A stretch of 64,000 nucleotides of DNA, taken from contig NZ_AEUZ02000001.1 in NCBI RefSeq assembly GCF_000188055.2, positions 572,001-636,000 of the forward strand, in the 5' to 3' direction. Under the pieces are notes generated by a model, which was not told the origin of the DNA, made no database searches, and saw nothing but the letters and a program-made list of their open reading frames with translations. Numbering within the stretch: position 1 is the stretch's first letter; each line of letters begins with the position of its first letter. The translations under genes and the position numbers were made by a program. This document shows, one piece after another, positions 1 to 10,532 of the stretch. The DNA is from Streptococcus urinalis 2285-97 (lineage in GTDB: Bacteria; Bacillota; Bacilli; Lactobacillales; Streptococcaceae).

Positions 1-38
1 CCATAATCTTTTTTATTATTATAAATTAGGAGTTAATC

Positions 39-724
39 ATGGACTTATCTTTTTTGCCAAAATATTGGGCTTACTTTAACTACGGTGTTGTGGTAACCTT
101 GTTAATATCAGCTAGTGTTGTTTTTTTGGTACCATTATCGGCGTTTTAGTCACATTGTTGAAACGTAGTCACATCAAAGTTTTTGAATGGTTTGTGACTA
201 TCTGTGTATGGATATTCAGAGGAACACCAATGGTTGTTCAGATCATGATTGCTTTTGCATGGATGCACTTTAATAGTATGCCAACAATAGGTTTTGGAGT
301 GCTTGACTTAGATTTCTCAAGATTATTACCAGGTATAATTATTATTTCATTGAATAGTGGGGCTTATGTTTCTGAAATTGTCAGAGCTGGTATTGAAGCA
401 GTTCCAAAAGGACAAGTAGAAGCCGCTTATTCTCTTGGAATAAGACCTAAAAATACGATGAGATACGTTGTGCTTCCTCAAGCCTTTAAGAATATTTTAC
501 CTGCATTAGGTAATGAATTTATTACCATTATAAAAGATAGTTCACTTCTTCAAACTATTGGTGTTATGGAATTATGGAATGGAGCACAATCAGTTGTAAC
601 GGCAACTTACTTACCGATTTCACCATTATTATTTGCGGCCTTTTATTATTTTATTTTAACGACTATTTTATCTGCATTACTAAAGAAAATGGAATTAAAA
701 CTAAGTCAAGGAGGAAGGGTATAA
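39..724 (+). pseudogene. polar amino acid ABC transporter permease, frameshifted
   Basis: Inner-membrane permease of the His/Glu/Gln/Arg (HAAT) ABC family, which would move a polar amino acid across the membrane using the ATPase encoded just downstream. The ATG at 39 follows a good RBS (AGGAG). The first reading frame ends in TAG after about 36 codons; the rest of the protein, with the EAA loop (EAAYSLGIRPKNTMRYVVLPQA), is intact in another frame to 724. Adding one T to the seven-T run at 121-127 restores a 228-aa protein of normal family length. The lesion is a homopolymer deletion, so it is either a real pseudogene or a sequencing error. The substrate-binding protein must lie outside the window; the substrate is unknown. 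Confidence 0.85.
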
Positions 725-1457
725 TGGCTACTGAGCTTATTTCAATTTTAGATTTACATAAACGTTTTGGAGATAATCATGTTTTGAAGGGAATTAACCT
801 AAATATTCATCAAGGTGAAGTTGTAGTTGTCATCGGTCCTTCTGGTTCGGGAAAATCGACACTCCTTAGAAGTATGAATCTTCTTGAAGTACCTACAAAA
901 GGAAAGATTTTATTTGAAAATATTGATATTACTGATAAAAAAATGACATATTTAAAATGCGTGAAAAAATGGGAATGGTTTTTCAGCAATTTAATCTTTT
1001 TCCAAATATGACTGTTGAAGAAAATATTACACTTTCACCCTTAAAAACAAAAAAAATAAACAAAAGCGAGGCGCAAGCCATTGCTGTCAAACTTTTAAAA
1101 AAAGTTGGTCTTGAAGATAAAAAGAATGCCTATCCACAAAGTTTATCAGGAGGACAACAACAGCGTATTGCTATTACAAGAGGTCTTGCTATGGATCCTG
1201 ATGTTATGCTATTTGATGAGCCTACTTCTGCCTTAGATCCAGAAATGGTAGGAGAAGTTCTCTCTGTTATGCAAGATCTTGCAAAAACCGGGATGACAAT
1301 GGTTATTGTGACTCATGAGATGGGGTTTGCGCGTGAAGTTGCAGATCGTGTTATTTTTATGGATCAAGGACAGATTATTGAAGAAGGAAGTCCTGAAGAA
1401 ATCTTTGCAGCAGCAAAAGAAGATAGAACCAAAGACTTTCTCAGTAAAGTGCTGTAA
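724..1457 (+). pseudogene. polar amino acid ABC transporter ATP-binding protein, frameshifted
   Basis: ATPase partner of the preceding permease (GlnQ/HisP type), starting 0-1 nt after it with RBS GGAGG. Walker A (GPSGSGKST), Q-loop, signature LSGGQQQR, Walker B ([11 protein letters not shown]) and the switch histidine (VTHEMGF) are all visible, but split over two frames. The seven-A run at 937-943 needs one extra A to give a continuous 244-aa protein. The break falls between Walker A and the Q-loop, so neither half would work alone. Both subunits of one transporter carry a one-base homopolymer loss, which argues for real loss of the system or for two systematic sequencing errors. Confidence 0.85.
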
Positions 1458-1486
1458 AAAAAGATTGTAGTAACAATCTTTTTTTT
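1456..1486 (+). terminator. intrinsic terminator after amino acid ABC operon
   Basis: GATTGT / ACAATC stem flanked by A and T runs with an AGTA loop and eight Ts, overlapping the stop codon of the ATPase gene. Confidence 0.85.
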
Positions 1487-1531
1487 GATGTAAAATAGTG
1501 AACAAAAGATATAAAAAATTAGTTAATAATT

Positions 1532-1540
1532 TGTTATAAT
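1532..1540 (+). promoter_or_regulatory. extended -10 promoter of folD operon
   Basis: TGtTATAAT, 27 bp ahead of the folD start; no good -35 box, as is common for streptococcal extended -10 promoters. Confidence 0.6.
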
Positions 1541-1566
1541 GGTAGAAAATCTTATGGGAGAAAAAT

Positions 1567-2430
1567 ATGGTAAAAATAATTGATGGGAAAGCTTTAGCAC
1601 AGAAAAAACAAATCGCGTTAGCAAAAAAAGTAGAAGCTTTAAAATCCAGTAGTCATATTGTCCCAGGATTAGTTGTTATTTTAGTTGGTGATGATCCAGC
1701 AAGTCAAGTTTATGTAAAAAATAAAGAAAAAGCTGCATTAAAAGCTGGATTTAAAAGTGAGACTGTCAGATTGTCTTCAGATATTTCAGAAGATGAATTA
1801 GTCTCTATTGTAGAAGAGTATAACAGAGATGATAGTATACATGGCATTTTAGTGCAACTACCTCTACCAAAACACATTAATGATAAAAGAATCATTTTGA
1901 CAATTGATCCTCATAAAGATGTTGATGGTTTCCATCCAATGAATACAGGTCACTTATGGTCTGGCCGCCCTATAATGGTGCCATGTACACCTGCTGGAAT
2001 AATGGAAATGTTATCAGAGTATCAAATTCCAATTGAAGGAAAACATGCTGTTATTATTGGAAGATCAAATATTGTTGGGAAGCCTATGGCACAGTTGTTG
2101 TTAGCTCAAAATGCAACTGTCACTTTGACACATTCTAAAACAAAAAATATTAAAGAGATTACAAGTCAGGCGGATATCCTAATTATTGCCATTGGACAAG
2201 GTCATTTTGTCACGAAAGATTTCGTGAAATCTGGTGCAGTTGTCATTGATGTTGGTATGAATCGTGATGATAATCAAAAACTAATTGGCGATGCAGATTT
2301 TGAAGATCTTAAAGACAAAGTGTCCTATATAACTCCTGTCCCAGGTGGTGTTGGACCAATGACCATAACCATGTTATTAGAACAAACTTATCAATCAGCA
2401 TTTAGAAGTGTAAAAAATGGAAACAACTAA
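1567..2430 (+). CDS. folD: bifunctional methylenetetrahydrofolate dehydrogenase / cyclohydrolase
   Basis: Cytosolic enzyme that interconverts 5,10-methylene-, methenyl- and 10-formyl-tetrahydrofolate for purine and formyl-Met-tRNA synthesis. The 287-aa length is typical. Family motifs are present: the catalytic YVKNKEKA segment near residue 50, GILVQLPLP near 98, DVDGFHP near 120, the nucleotide-binding [10 protein letters not shown] near 165, and the C-terminal [10 protein letters not shown]. The ATG at 1567 has a GGGAG RBS. It overlaps the next gene by 14 nt, so the two are probably translationally coupled. Confidence 0.97.
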   Translation: MVKIIDGKALAQKKQIALAKKVEALKSSSHIVPGLVVILVGDDPASQVYVKNKEKAALKAGFKSETVRLSSDISEDELVSIVEEYNRDDSIHGILVQLPLPKHINDKRIILTIDPHKDVDGFHPMNTGHLWSGRPIMVPCTPAGIMEMLSEYQIPIEGKHAVIIGRSNIVGKPMAQLLLAQNATVTLTHSKTKNIKEITSQADILIIAIGQGHFVTKDFVKSGAVVIDVGMNRDDNQKLIGDADFEDLKDKVSYITPVPGGVGPMTITMLLEQTYQSAFRSVKNGNN

Positions 2431-3262
2431 AGAATTATTACAAAAAGTTATTAATAAACGTGACAATGACTCATATAAAGGAACTTATGGTAGGGTCTTA
2501 TTAATCGGGGGTCTTTATCCATATGGTGGTGCTATCATTATGGCTGCTACAGCTTGTGTCAATTCTGGTGCAGGTTTGGTAACTGTCGCAACTGATAAAG
2601 AAAATATAATGCCACTGCACAGTCATCTTCCAGAAGCAATGGCATTTGCCATTGATGATTTACCACTCATGAAGCAAAATTTAGAAGCCAGTGATGTGAT
2701 TTTAATTGGACCAGGACTTGGAGAATCAAGCCGTTCTAAAATGCTCTTAAAACAAGTTATGCAAGTTGTTAGTGATGAACAGATATTAATTATTGATGGT
2801 TCTGCTTTAAATGTTCTAGCTAATATTAAACAAGTTCATTTTGAAACGAATCATTTAATCTTAACTCCGCACCAAAAAGAATGGGAAAGATTATCTGGCA
2901 TAACAATTGCTGAACAAACTGATGAAAAAACAAAAGAAGCGCTAAGTCATTTTCCAAACAATAGTATTCTTGTTGCAAAAAGTCACGAAACAAGTGTCTT
3001 TCAAGGAGAACATGATCAAAAAATAGAAGCTGGCGGTCCCCATCAGTCAATAGGTGGTATGGGTGATACTTTAGCTGGTATGATAGCTGGATTTTCTGCA
3101 CAATTTAGAGAAAATTTATTTGATACTGTTGTTGCGGCAACCTATCTTCATTCACTGATAGCAGATGAGCTTGCGCTCAATGCTTATGTGGTTCGTCCAA
3201 CACAAATTAGCTCAGAAATTCCAAGGTGGATGAGACAAATTGTAGATGAGGAGAAAAACTAG
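2417..3262 (+). CDS. nnrD: ADP-dependent NAD(P)H-hydrate dehydratase
   Basis: Repairs hydrated NAD(P)H, dehydrating the S epimer at the expense of ADP (family knowledge). At 281 aa it matches the C-terminal YjeF carbohydrate-kinase-like domain. Visible signatures are the N-terminal [12 protein letters not shown] glycine-rich segment, the GPGLG loop near residue 98, LTPHQKEW (usually LTPHPGE) and the [14 protein letters not shown] nucleotide-binding motif near residue 212. It stands without the epimerase domain, as in many Firmicutes. The 14-nt overlap with folD puts it in the folD operon, which ends at the terminator right after this gene. Confidence 0.9.
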   Translation: METTKELLQKVINKRDNDSYKGTYGRVLLIGGLYPYGGAIIMAATACVNSGAGLVTVATDKENIMPLHSHLPEAMAFAIDDLPLMKQNLEASDVILIGPGLGESSRSKMLLKQVMQVVSDEQILIIDGSALNVLANIKQVHFETNHLILTPHQKEWERLSGITIAEQTDEKTKEALSHFPNNSILVAKSHETSVFQGEHDQKIEAGGPHQSIGGMGDTLAGMIAGFSAQFRENLFDTVVAATYLHSLIADELALNAYVVRPTQISSEIPRWMRQIVDEEKN

Positions 3263-3281
3263 TCCTAGGACTGGTTTTTTT
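3254..3281 (+). terminator. intrinsic terminator after folD-nnrD
   Basis: Stem AAAAACTAGTC / GACTGGTTTTT with a CTAG loop, then Ts; overlaps the nnrD stop codon. Confidence 0.85.
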
Positions 3282-3336
3282 ATTCAAAAATCACTATGCA
3301 GTCATGTTCTTGCTTCTGCAAAAATTTGAAGAATCA

Positions 3337-3345
3337 TGTTATAAT
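3337..3345 (+). promoter_or_regulatory. extended -10 promoter of xseA operon
   Basis: TGtTATAAT, 46 bp ahead of xseA. It is the only clear promoter before a run of tightly packed genes (xseA to recN). Confidence 0.55.
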
Positions 3346-3391
3346 AGTTACTGATTAAAATAGGTGTGGAACTGTTTGAGAAAGGTGGATT

Positions 3392-4723
3392 ATGCCAGAT
3401 TATTTAACTGTTAGTCACCTCACAAAATATCTAAAATTAAAGTTTGAAAGAGACCCATATTTAGAAAGGGTCTATCTATCAGGTCAAGTTTCGAACTTTC
3501 GAAGACGACCAAATCATCAGTATTTTTCTCTTAAAGATGAGAATGCTGTTATTCAAGCGACAATGTGGGGTTCTTCTTATAAAAAATTATGTTTTGATTT
3601 AGAAGAAGGCATGAAAATCAATGTTGTTGGCCGTGTGCAATTATATGAGCCTGGTGGTTCTTATTCAATTATTATTGAAAGTGCGCAGCCAGATGGCATA
3701 GGTGCTTTAGCTGTCCAGTTTGAACAACTTAAGAAGAAATTAACACAAGCTGGTTACTTTTTAGAACAGCACAAGCAACAATTACCACAGTTTGTCTCAA
3801 AAGTTGGCGTTGTTACAAGTTCAAGTGGAGCAGTTATTAGAGATATTATTACCACAATTTCAAGAAGATTTTCAGGAGTTGAAATTATCCTTTATCCGAC
3901 CAAAGTTCAAGGTCAAGGTGCTGCTGAAGAAATTGTGAAAAATATTAGACGAGCTAACGAAAGACAAGACTTAGATGTTTTAATTATTGGTCGTGGGGGT
4001 GGCTCCATTGAAGATTTATGGGCATTTAATGAGGAAATTGTTGTTGAAGCTATTTTTGAGTCAAGGTTACCAATTATCTCAAGTGTTGGACATGAAACAG
4101 ACACAACGCTATCAGATTTTGTAGCTGATAAAAGAGCAGCAACACCAACTGCTGCAGCAGAATTGGCAACACCAGTTACAAAAAGTGATTTATTAACTTG
4201 GCTTTCAGAAAGGCAAAATAGGTCATTTCAAGCTGTATTGCGACAGATAACGATTCATAGAGAAAGAACAACCCAACTTTCAAATTCAGTAATTTTTAGG
4301 CAACCTATGCGACTTTATGATGCTTATATTCAAAAATTAGATCAATTAAGTTTATCATTAAATCAAAGTTTAAAAAATCAGGTTCAGACAGCATCACAAA
4401 ACATAAACTATTTAGATAGAAGATTAAAAGCAATTAATCCACAACAAGGTTTAGTCAATTTTCAAGATAAGTTAAGACAAAATCAGAAATTGTTGATGTC
4501 AAATATGACTAGCCTATATGATACTAAATTGGCAAGATTTGAAAAGGCTCAGGATACGTTGCTTTCTCTAGATACAGGTCGTATTGTTTCAAGGGGCTAT
4601 GCTATCATTAAACAAAACGAACAAATAATTTCAAGTACAAAACAAATTAAACAAGGTGATCATTTGATGATAGAAATGAAAGATGGTCACATTAAAGTAG
4701 AGGTAGAAGATGTCAACAACTAA
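3392..4723 (+). CDS. xseA: exodeoxyribonuclease VII large subunit
   Basis: Catalytic subunit of ExoVII, which degrades single-stranded DNA to oligonucleotides in repair and recombination. N-terminal OB-fold (about residues 1-105: [26 protein letters not shown]), then the Exonuc_VII_L domain with [32 protein letters not shown] and [31 protein letters not shown] split across residues 145-265, and a long C-terminal helical region. 443 aa is normal. It overlaps xseB by 14 nt, giving coupled synthesis of the two subunits. Confidence 0.97.
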   Translation: MPDYLTVSHLTKYLKLKFERDPYLERVYLSGQVSNFRRRPNHQYFSLKDENAVIQATMWGSSYKKLCFDLEEGMKINVVGRVQLYEPGGSYSIIIESAQPDGIGALAVQFEQLKKKLTQAGYFLEQHKQQLPQFVSKVGVVTSSSGAVIRDIITTISRRFSGVEIILYPTKVQGQGAAEEIVKNIRRANERQDLDVLIIGRGGGSIEDLWAFNEEIVVEAIFESRLPIISSVGHETDTTLSDFVADKRAATPTAAAELATPVTKSDLLTWLSERQNRSFQAVLRQITIHRERTTQLSNSVIFRQPMRLYDAYIQKLDQLSLSLNQSLKNQVQTASQNINYLDRRLKAINPQQGLVNFQDKLRQNQKLLMSNMTSLYDTKLARFEKAQDTLLSLDTGRIVSRGYAIIKQNEQIISSTKQIKQGDHLMIEMKDGHIKVEVEDVNN

Positions 4724-4925
4724 AACGTTTGAAGAAAATTTAAAAGATTTAGAAACGATTGTTTCAAAACTAGAAAGTGGTGAGGTGCCTTTAGAAGAAG
4801 CCATCTCAGAATTTCAAAAAGGAATGCTTCTTTCAAAAAATCTCCAAAAAACCCTAGATGAAGCAGAAAAGACACTTGTTAAAGTGATGCAAGCTGATGG
4901 TACTGAAACAGAAATGGATAGTTAA
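4710..4925 (+). CDS. xseB: exodeoxyribonuclease VII small subunit
   Basis: Small subunit that binds the coiled coil of XseA, several copies per large subunit. The 71-aa protein has the family pattern [19 protein letters not shown], then [11 protein letters not shown] and a helical tail. The start lies inside the end of xseA and the stop overlaps the ispA ATG (TAATG). Confidence 0.95.
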   Translation: MSTTKTFEENLKDLETIVSKLESGEVPLEEAISEFQKGMLLSKNLQKTLDEAEKTLVKVMQADGTETEMDS

Positions 4926-5797
4926 TGGAAAAAATACCTCAAATAAATAGATCTATATATCACTTTTATCATAAAGAAAATCATACTTTCCAGAAATTAA
5001 GTGACGCCATTCTCTATTCAGTTGATTCTGGTGGGAAACGCTTTAGGCCGATACTCTATCTGGAGCTTCTAGAGAGTTTTAATTGTAAATTCAAACAAGG
5101 TCATTATGATGTTGCAGCGGCTTTAGAAATGATACATACTGGTAGTCTAATTCATGATGACTTACCAGCTATGGATAATGATGACTATCGTAGAGGAAAA
5201 TTAACAAATCATAAAAAATTTGATGAAGCTACTGCTATATTAGCTGGAGATAGCCTCTTTTTAGATCCTTTCAGACTAATAGCGGATGCTTCTGATATAA
5301 ATGATCATGTTAAAATCAAATTAATTCGTGCTCTATCAAGCTATTCTGGAACATTCGGAATGGTTGGCGGACAAGTTCTTGATATGACTGCTGAAGGAAA
5401 AAAGGTCAGTTTAGAAGAATTAAAAGTTATTCATAAAAATAAAACGGGTGCACTTTTGACGTTTCCTTTTGATGCAGCAGGCATTACACTTCAATTACCG
5501 GAAAATATCCATCAATTATTAATAGAATTAGGTCAGGAAATTGGTTTAGCTTTTCAAATAAGAGATGATATATTAGATGTAACAGCTACTTTTAACGAAA
5601 TTGGGAAGACACCCCAAAAAGATATTAAAGCTCAAAAATCTACTTATCCAAGCTTATTAGGTTTGAAAGAATCTTATCATATTTTAAATGAAACTCTAAA
5701 TAGAGCAAGTGTCATATCAGAGAAACTAAAAGATGCTAGTTCATTTGATCCCAAAGCCATACAAGACATGATTGAGAGGTTACGATTAGATGTCTAA
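4925..5797 (+). CDS. ispA: farnesyl diphosphate synthase (geranyltranstransferase)
   Basis: Condenses isopentenyl diphosphate with allylic diphosphates to make FPP, the precursor for undecaprenyl carrier and quinone side chains. 290 aa. The first aspartate-rich motif is DDLPAMDND (near residue 78), followed by DDYRRG; the second is DDILD near 217. GGKRFRP near 37 and the KTGALL segment fit trans-prenyltransferases. It starts at the TAATG overlap with xseB and ends 8 nt into the next gene. This xseAB-ispA-tlyA-argR-recN order is common in streptococci. Confidence 0.95.
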   Translation: MEKIPQINRSIYHFYHKENHTFQKLSDAILYSVDSGGKRFRPILYLELLESFNCKFKQGHYDVAAALEMIHTGSLIHDDLPAMDNDDYRRGKLTNHKKFDEATAILAGDSLFLDPFRLIADASDINDHVKIKLIRALSSYSGTFGMVGGQVLDMTAEGKKVSLEELKVIHKNKTGALLTFPFDAAGITLQLPENIHQLLIELGQEIGLAFQIRDDILDVTATFNEIGKTPQKDIKAQKSTYPSLLGLKESYHILNETLNRASVISEKLKDASSFDPKAIQDMIERLRLDV

Positions 5798-6617
5798 AGA
5801 AAGAGTAGATGTTTTAGCTTATAAACAAGGACTTTTTGAAACAAGAGAACAGGCTAAACGTGGAGTTATGGCAGGTCTAGTGGTTAATGTTATTAATGGA
5901 GAGCGTTTTGATAAACCAGGTGAAAAAATTGATGATACTATAGAATTAAAACTTAAAGGTGAAAAACTGAGATATGTCAGTAGGGGTGGTTTAAAACTTG
6001 AAAAAGCTTTAAAAGTCTTTGATATAAGCATCAAAAATAAAGTAACTATTGATATTGGGGCTTCGACAGGTGGTTTTACTGATGTCATGTTGCAAAATGG
6101 TGCAAAAAAAGTTTATGCTGTTGATGTTGGGACAAATCAGTTGGTTTGGAAATTACGTCAGGATGAGCGCGTTATCAGTATGGAACAATACAACTTTAGA
6201 TATGCAGAAGTTTCTGATTTTACGGACGAATTGCCTCAATTTGCTAGTATTGATGTTAGCTTTATTTCATTGAATCTTATTTTACCAGCACTTTCTAAAC
6301 TCCTTTCTAATGGTGATGAAGTAGTTGCATTGATTAAACCACAATTTGAAGCTGGAAGAGAGCAAATTGGTAAAAATGGAATCATTAGAGATAAGACTAT
6401 TCATTATTCTGTTTTAGAAAAAGTGACAGATTTCGCACAAGATTACGAATTTACTATTAAAGGACTAGATTTTTCACCAATTCAAGGTGGTCATGGGAAT
6501 ATTGAATTTTTAGTTCACCTTGAAAAATCAGACGCTCCAAAAAATCAAGTCCAAGACTTACTTCATGAAGTCGTTGAAAAGGCACATAGGGAGTTTAAAA
6601 AAAATGAAAAAGAGTGA
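5790..6617 (+). CDS. TlyA family rRNA (cytidine-2'-O)-methyltransferase
   Basis: Predicted S4 RNA-binding domain (about residues 1-65: ERVDVLAYKQGLFETREQAKR) followed by an FtsJ/RrmJ-type Rossmann methyltransferase (GASTGGFTDVMLQNGAKKVYAVDVG split near residues 90-112). The mycobacterial homologue 2'-O-methylates 16S and 23S rRNA; older annotations call it hemolysin A. 275 aa, normal length. The ATG overlaps the ispA end and the 3' end overlaps argR by 14 nt. I infer rRNA modification; hemolysin activity is not supported by anything seen. Confidence 0.9.
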   Translation: MSKERVDVLAYKQGLFETREQAKRGVMAGLVVNVINGERFDKPGEKIDDTIELKLKGEKLRYVSRGGLKLEKALKVFDISIKNKVTIDIGASTGGFTDVMLQNGAKKVYAVDVGTNQLVWKLRQDERVISMEQYNFRYAEVSDFTDELPQFASIDVSFISLNLILPALSKLLSNGDEVVALIKPQFEAGREQIGKNGIIRDKTIHYSVLEKVTDFAQDYEFTIKGLDFSPIQGGHGNIEFLVHLEKSDAPKNQVQDLLHEVVEKAHREFKKNEKE

Positions 6618-7077
6618 TCGCTTAGAATTAATTCGAAAAATTGTTCTCTCACGAGATATTGAAACTCAAAATGAATTATTGGCTGTGTTGAATCAAGAGG
6701 GTCTACATTTGACACAAGCTACTATTTCAAGAGATATGAATGAGATAGGAATTGTTAAAGTTCCTTCTGGTAATGGTAATTATATTTACGGCTTATCAAA
6801 AGAAAGTAGTTTTCAAAATGTTAGAAAGCCAAAACCCATTAAGACAACAATTTTAGCAGTTACTGAAAAAGTTTCTGGTTTAGAAAAATTTATTCATTTA
6901 GATGTAGTTCCTGGTAACAGTCGGTTAATCAAACGCTATATTATGGAAGATTTTTCAGAGAGTATTTTTAGTATTATTGTAGATGATGAAAGCCTATTGA
7001 TAATAGCTAAAGAAGAAGAAAAAGCTGATTTGATACGTCAAGAAGTTTCAAAATGGATGACTGCATCACAAGACTAA
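6604..7077 (+). CDS. argR: arginine repressor ArgR/AhrC
   Basis: Hexameric arginine-responsive transcription factor. 157 aa from the ATG at 6604: N-terminal winged helix (RLELIRKIVLSRDIETQNEL, LTQATISRDM near residue 45) and C-terminal arginine-binding/oligomerisation domain with LDVVPGNSRLIKRYI. An upstream in-frame start at 6520 would add 28 residues unlike the family, so the internal ATG is chosen. No arginine biosynthesis or deiminase gene lies nearby; in streptococci this recN-linked copy is usually a global regulator (AhrC-like). Confidence 0.93.
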   Translation: MKKSDRLELIRKIVLSRDIETQNELLAVLNQEGLHLTQATISRDMNEIGIVKVPSGNGNYIYGLSKESSFQNVRKPKPIKTTILAVTEKVSGLEKFIHLDVVPGNSRLIKRYIMEDFSESIFSIIVDDESLLIIAKEEEKADLIRQEVSKWMTASQD

Positions 7078-7086
7078 AGGAGAACT

Positions 7087-8751
7087 ATGCTCTTAGAAAT
7101 TTCAATAAAAAACTTCGCGATAATAGAAGAAATATCTCTAAATTTTGAAAATGGGATGACTATTTTAACCGGTGAGACTGGAGCTGGTAAATCGATCATT
7201 ATTGATGCGATGAATATGATGTTAGGCAGTCGTGCAAGTGTTGATGTAATAAGACATGGAAGTCAAAAAGCTGAGATTGAAGGTTATTTTACCATTGATA
7301 AAAATGATCAGTTGATTGCAATATTAGATGAAAATGGTATTGATTTTTCTGATGAACTCATTATAAGAAGAGAAATCCTACCAAATGGACGTAGCATCAG
7401 TCGTATAAATGGGCAAATGGTAAATTTATCAGTCCTAAAATCAGTTGGCCAATATTTGGTAGATATCCATGGGCAACATGATCAAGAAGAATTAATGAAT
7501 GTACAACAACATCCTTATCTTCTAGATGAGTTTGGACAAGAAGATTTTATTGTTGCTAAAAATCATTATCAAACAATTTTTGATCAGTATCGACAATTAC
7601 GAAAAGCAGTCATTAATAAGCAAAAAAATGAATTAGAGCATAAAGCTAGAATTGAAATGCTTGAATTTCAGATAGCTGAGATAGAAACAGTAGCTTTAAA
7701 AACAAACGAAGACCAAGAACTATTACAGGAGAGAGAAAAACTCCAAAATCATAAAAATATTGCAGATACGCTAACGAATGCACATCTTATGATTGATAAT
7801 GAGGACTTCTCCAGTCTAACTAATATTCGGTCTGCCATGAATGACATGTTAAGCATAGAGAATTTTGATAAAGAATATAAAGAAATTGCCTCAAGTTTAT
7901 CTGACTCTTATTATATATTGGAAGAAACTAGCAAAAAACTTGATACTATTATTGAAAATCTAGATTTTGATGGTAATCGCTTAATGCAAGTTGAATCAAG
8001 ACTGGATATGATTAATAGTATCACTAGAAAATATGGTGGGAGTGTCAATGATGTCTTAGAATATTTTGATAACATTGTCAAAGAGTATCAAATGCTGACA
8101 GGTTCCAATAGTTCAAGTAATGATTTAGAAAAAGAATTGAAAGACTTGGAGTCTGAATTGTTAGTTGCTGTTGAACATTTAAATCAAAAAAGACATCAAT
8201 TAGCTAGTGATCTTGAAATTTTGATTCAACAAGAATTAAAAGATTTGTATATGGGAAAGGCTAAATTTAAAGTATTTTTTAACAAATCTAAGTTTAATAG
8301 ACTAGGAAACGAGCATGTCGAATTTTATATTTCAACTAATCCTGGTGAAGATTTTAAACCTCTCGTTAAGATAGCTTCAGGTGGTGAAATTTCCCGTCTC
8401 ATGTTGGCAATAAAATCAGCTTTTTCTAGTCGAGAAGATAAAACGAGTATTGTATTTGATGAAGTTGACACTGGTGTTTCTGGAAGGGTTGCACAAGCTA
8501 TTGCTAAAAAAATCAATAAAATTGGTCAAAATGGCCAAGTTTTAGCGATCTCACATCTCCCACAAGTTATTGCGATTGCAGATAATCAATATTTTATTTC
8601 CAAACAAAGTAGTCAAAATGCCACAGTCTCTACTGTAAAATTATTGACTTATGAAGAACGTGTTGAAGAAATTGCAAAAATGCTTGCAGGCGATGACGTC
8701 ACAGATTCTGCTAGACAACAAGCCAAAGAATTATTAGCCAAAAAAGCTTAA
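7087..8751 (+). CDS. recN: DNA repair protein RecN
   Basis: SMC-like ATPase acting at double-strand breaks. 554 aa. N-terminal Walker A GETGAGKSIIIDA (near residue 30), central coiled coil (about 155-370), and C-terminal signature SGGEISRLMLAIK and Walker B IVFDEVDTGVSG, then the AISHLPQV switch. RBS AAGGAG, 9 nt after argR, so it is probably in the same transcript. Confidence 0.97.
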   Translation: MLLEISIKNFAIIEEISLNFENGMTILTGETGAGKSIIIDAMNMMLGSRASVDVIRHGSQKAEIEGYFTIDKNDQLIAILDENGIDFSDELIIRREILPNGRSISRINGQMVNLSVLKSVGQYLVDIHGQHDQEELMNVQQHPYLLDEFGQEDFIVAKNHYQTIFDQYRQLRKAVINKQKNELEHKARIEMLEFQIAEIETVALKTNEDQELLQEREKLQNHKNIADTLTNAHLMIDNEDFSSLTNIRSAMNDMLSIENFDKEYKEIASSLSDSYYILEETSKKLDTIIENLDFDGNRLMQVESRLDMINSITRKYGGSVNDVLEYFDNIVKEYQMLTGSNSSSNDLEKELKDLESELLVAVEHLNQKRHQLASDLEILIQQELKDLYMGKAKFKVFFNKSKFNRLGNEHVEFYISTNPGEDFKPLVKIASGGEISRLMLAIKSAFSSREDKTSIVFDEVDTGVSGRVAQAIAKKINKIGQNGQVLAISHLPQVIAIADNQYFISKQSSQNATVSTVKLLTYEERVEEIAKMLAGDDVTDSARQQAKELLAKKA

Positions 8752-8779
8752 GAAGTGATAGGAAACTATGACTTCTTTT
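8750..8779 (+). terminator. intrinsic terminator after recN
   Basis: Hairpin AAGAAGT..ATAG / CTAT..ACTTCTT with a GAAA loop and one mismatch, overlapping the recN stop; a short T run follows. Confidence 0.7.
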
Positions 8780-8869
8780 ATAATGACAATACTAGGGATA
8801 TTTTGATTTATTTAGAAATCAATGATAAAATAAAGTGATAGAAACAAATTTCAGAATGGAAAAATACAC

Positions 8870-9712
8870 ATGGCAAATATTAAAATTGTGACAGATTCAT
8901 CAATTACTATTGAACCAGAATTAATTAAAGAATTAGATATCACAGTTGTTCCTTTGTCCGTTATGGTAGACGGCAAATTATACTCTGATAATGATTTAAA
9001 AGAAGAAGGTGAATTTTTACGCTTAATGCAATCAGCAAAAGATTTACCCAAAACGAGTCAACCTCCAGTGGGGGTATTTGCTGAAGTTTATGAAAGTCTT
9101 GTGAAAGAAGGTGCTGATGAAATAGTTGCCATACATCTAACGCACTCACTTTCAGGTACAATAGAAGCATCAAGACAAGGAGCAAATATAGCAGATGCAA
9201 ATGTCACTGTGATAGATTCAACATTTACAGACCAATGCTTGAAATTTCAAGTTGTAGAAGCTGCCAAATTAGCTAAACAAGGCGCCAATTTGAAAGAAGT
9301 TTTAGATCGCATCGAAGAAGTAAAAAATAATTCAGAATTGTATATTGGTGTTTCGACACTTGAAAATTTGGTTAAGGGTGGCCGAATTGGTCGCGTTACG
9401 GGTGTCATTAGTTCTTTGTTAAATATTAAAGTCATGATGGAACTTAAGAATCATGAATTGGTTACCTTATTAAAAGGTCGCGGAACAAAGACTTTTACAA
9501 AGTGGTTAGATTCATATCTTGAAACCATAAATGGTCGTAAAATTGCTGAAATTGGGATTTCTTATGCAGGGAAAGATGATCTTGCTCAACAGTTAAAAGC
9601 AAAAATTCAAGAAAAAATTAAAATTGATATCCCAATTCTTGAGACTGGCTCCATTATCCAAACCCATACAGGAGAAGGTGCTTTTGCAGTAATGGTGCGA
9701 TATGAAGCTTAG
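8870..9712 (+). CDS. DegV family fatty-acid-binding protein
   Basis: 280-aa cytosolic DegV-fold protein. Family members bind a fatty acid between two domains and in staphylococci and streptococci deliver it to the FakA kinase as FakB. The signature start ([15 protein letters not shown]), [11 protein letters not shown] near residue 90 (the ligand-contacting serine region), and GGRIGRVTG near residue 167 are present. It has its own upstream TGaTAAAAT extended -10 near 8823. It overlaps the next gene by 11 nt. Which fatty acid it prefers cannot be read from the sequence. Confidence 0.92.
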   Translation: MANIKIVTDSSITIEPELIKELDITVVPLSVMVDGKLYSDNDLKEEGEFLRLMQSAKDLPKTSQPPVGVFAEVYESLVKEGADEIVAIHLTHSLSGTIEASRQGANIADANVTVIDSTFTDQCLKFQVVEAAKLAKQGANLKEVLDRIEEVKNNSELYIGVSTLENLVKGGRIGRVTGVISSLLNIKVMMELKNHELVTLLKGRGTKTFTKWLDSYLETINGRKIAEIGISYAGKDDLAQQLKAKIQEKIKIDIPILETGSIIQTHTGEGAFAVMVRYEA

Positions 9713-10532
9713 AGTAATTGGAAGAGGAATTTTATTTTTCCTCGTCAGTTTTTTAATTTGTTTTTTTCTGTTCTATTTCTTAATTCCTAAGTCTGATTCA
9801 AAAGTCAGTTTGAAGGAATTAAAGACGAAAAAGATAAGTGATTTTCATTACGTAGCCATAGGTGATTCTCTGACTCAAGGTGTTGGTGATAGTACTGAAC
9901 AAGGTGGTTTTGTCCCATTACTTTCTTTAGATGTTGGAAATAAATATAATGTTCATGTCATTAGTCATAATTTTGGTGTTTCAGGCAATACCAGTCAACA
10001 AATTTTAGATCGTATGAATAGTCAGACTAAAATCACAAATCAGTTAAAAAAGGCAAAATTAATGACCTTAACTGTGGGCGGAAATGATGTTATGGCAGTA
10101 ATTCGAAAAAATTTGAGTCATCTAAGTGTTTCAAGTTTTGAAAAGCCCTCAAAAAATTATCAAAAAAGACTAAGTCAGATTTTAACATTAGCAAGAAAAG
10201 ACAATCCTGATTTACCTATTTATGTCTTAGGAATTTATAATCCTTTTTATCTTAATTTTCCAGAAATGACACAAATGCAAGAAGTTGTGGACAATTGGAA
10301 TGAAGCGACAAAAGAAACAACTAGTAACTTTAAAAAGGTCTATTTTGTACCAATAAATGATCTTTTGTACAAAGGTATTGATGGTAAAGAGGGTGTGGTA
10401 CAATCATCTGGAAGTAAAACACAAGTTATAAATGATGCTTTATTTACAGGAGATCATTTTCACCCTAATAATACGGGTTATCATATCATGTCAGATGCAG
10501 TCATGGAGAAAATAATTGAAACGAGAAAGTAA
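9702..10532 (+). CDS. secreted SGNH/GDSL-type lipase/acylhydrolase
   Basis: 276 aa with one N-terminal membrane segment (about residues 8-28), so it is anchored outside the cell or secreted. SGNH blocks: block I GDSLTQG (nucleophile Ser near residue 55), block II SGNTSQQ, block [11 protein letters not shown], and block [11 protein letters not shown] with the Asp-His pair near residue 260. Substrate unknown; family members deacylate lipids or esters. Coupled to degV upstream and to the YpmS-like gene downstream by overlaps, a conserved streptococcal trio. Confidence 0.9.
   Translation: MKLRVIGRGILFFLVSFLICFFLFYFLIPKSDSKVSLKELKTKKISDFHYVAIGDSLTQGVGDSTEQGGFVPLLSLDVGNKYNVHVISHNFGVSGNTSQQILDRMNSQTKITNQLKKAKLMTLTVGGNDVMAVIRKNLSHLSVSSFEKPSKNYQKRLSQILTLARKDNPDLPIYVLGIYNPFYLNFPEMTQMQEVVDNWNEATKETTSNFKKVYFVPINDLLYKGIDGKEGVVQSSGSKTQVINDALFTGDHFHPNNTGYHIMSDAVMEKIIETRK

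Noticed and set aside
3259-3276. AGTCCTAGGACT palindrome as a possible integration or regulatory site
   Set aside because: It is the stem of the nnrD terminator, followed by a T run.
6520-6603. N-terminal extension of argR
   Set aside because: The extra 28 residues lie inside the end of the TlyA gene; the ATG at 6604 gives the family-typical start.
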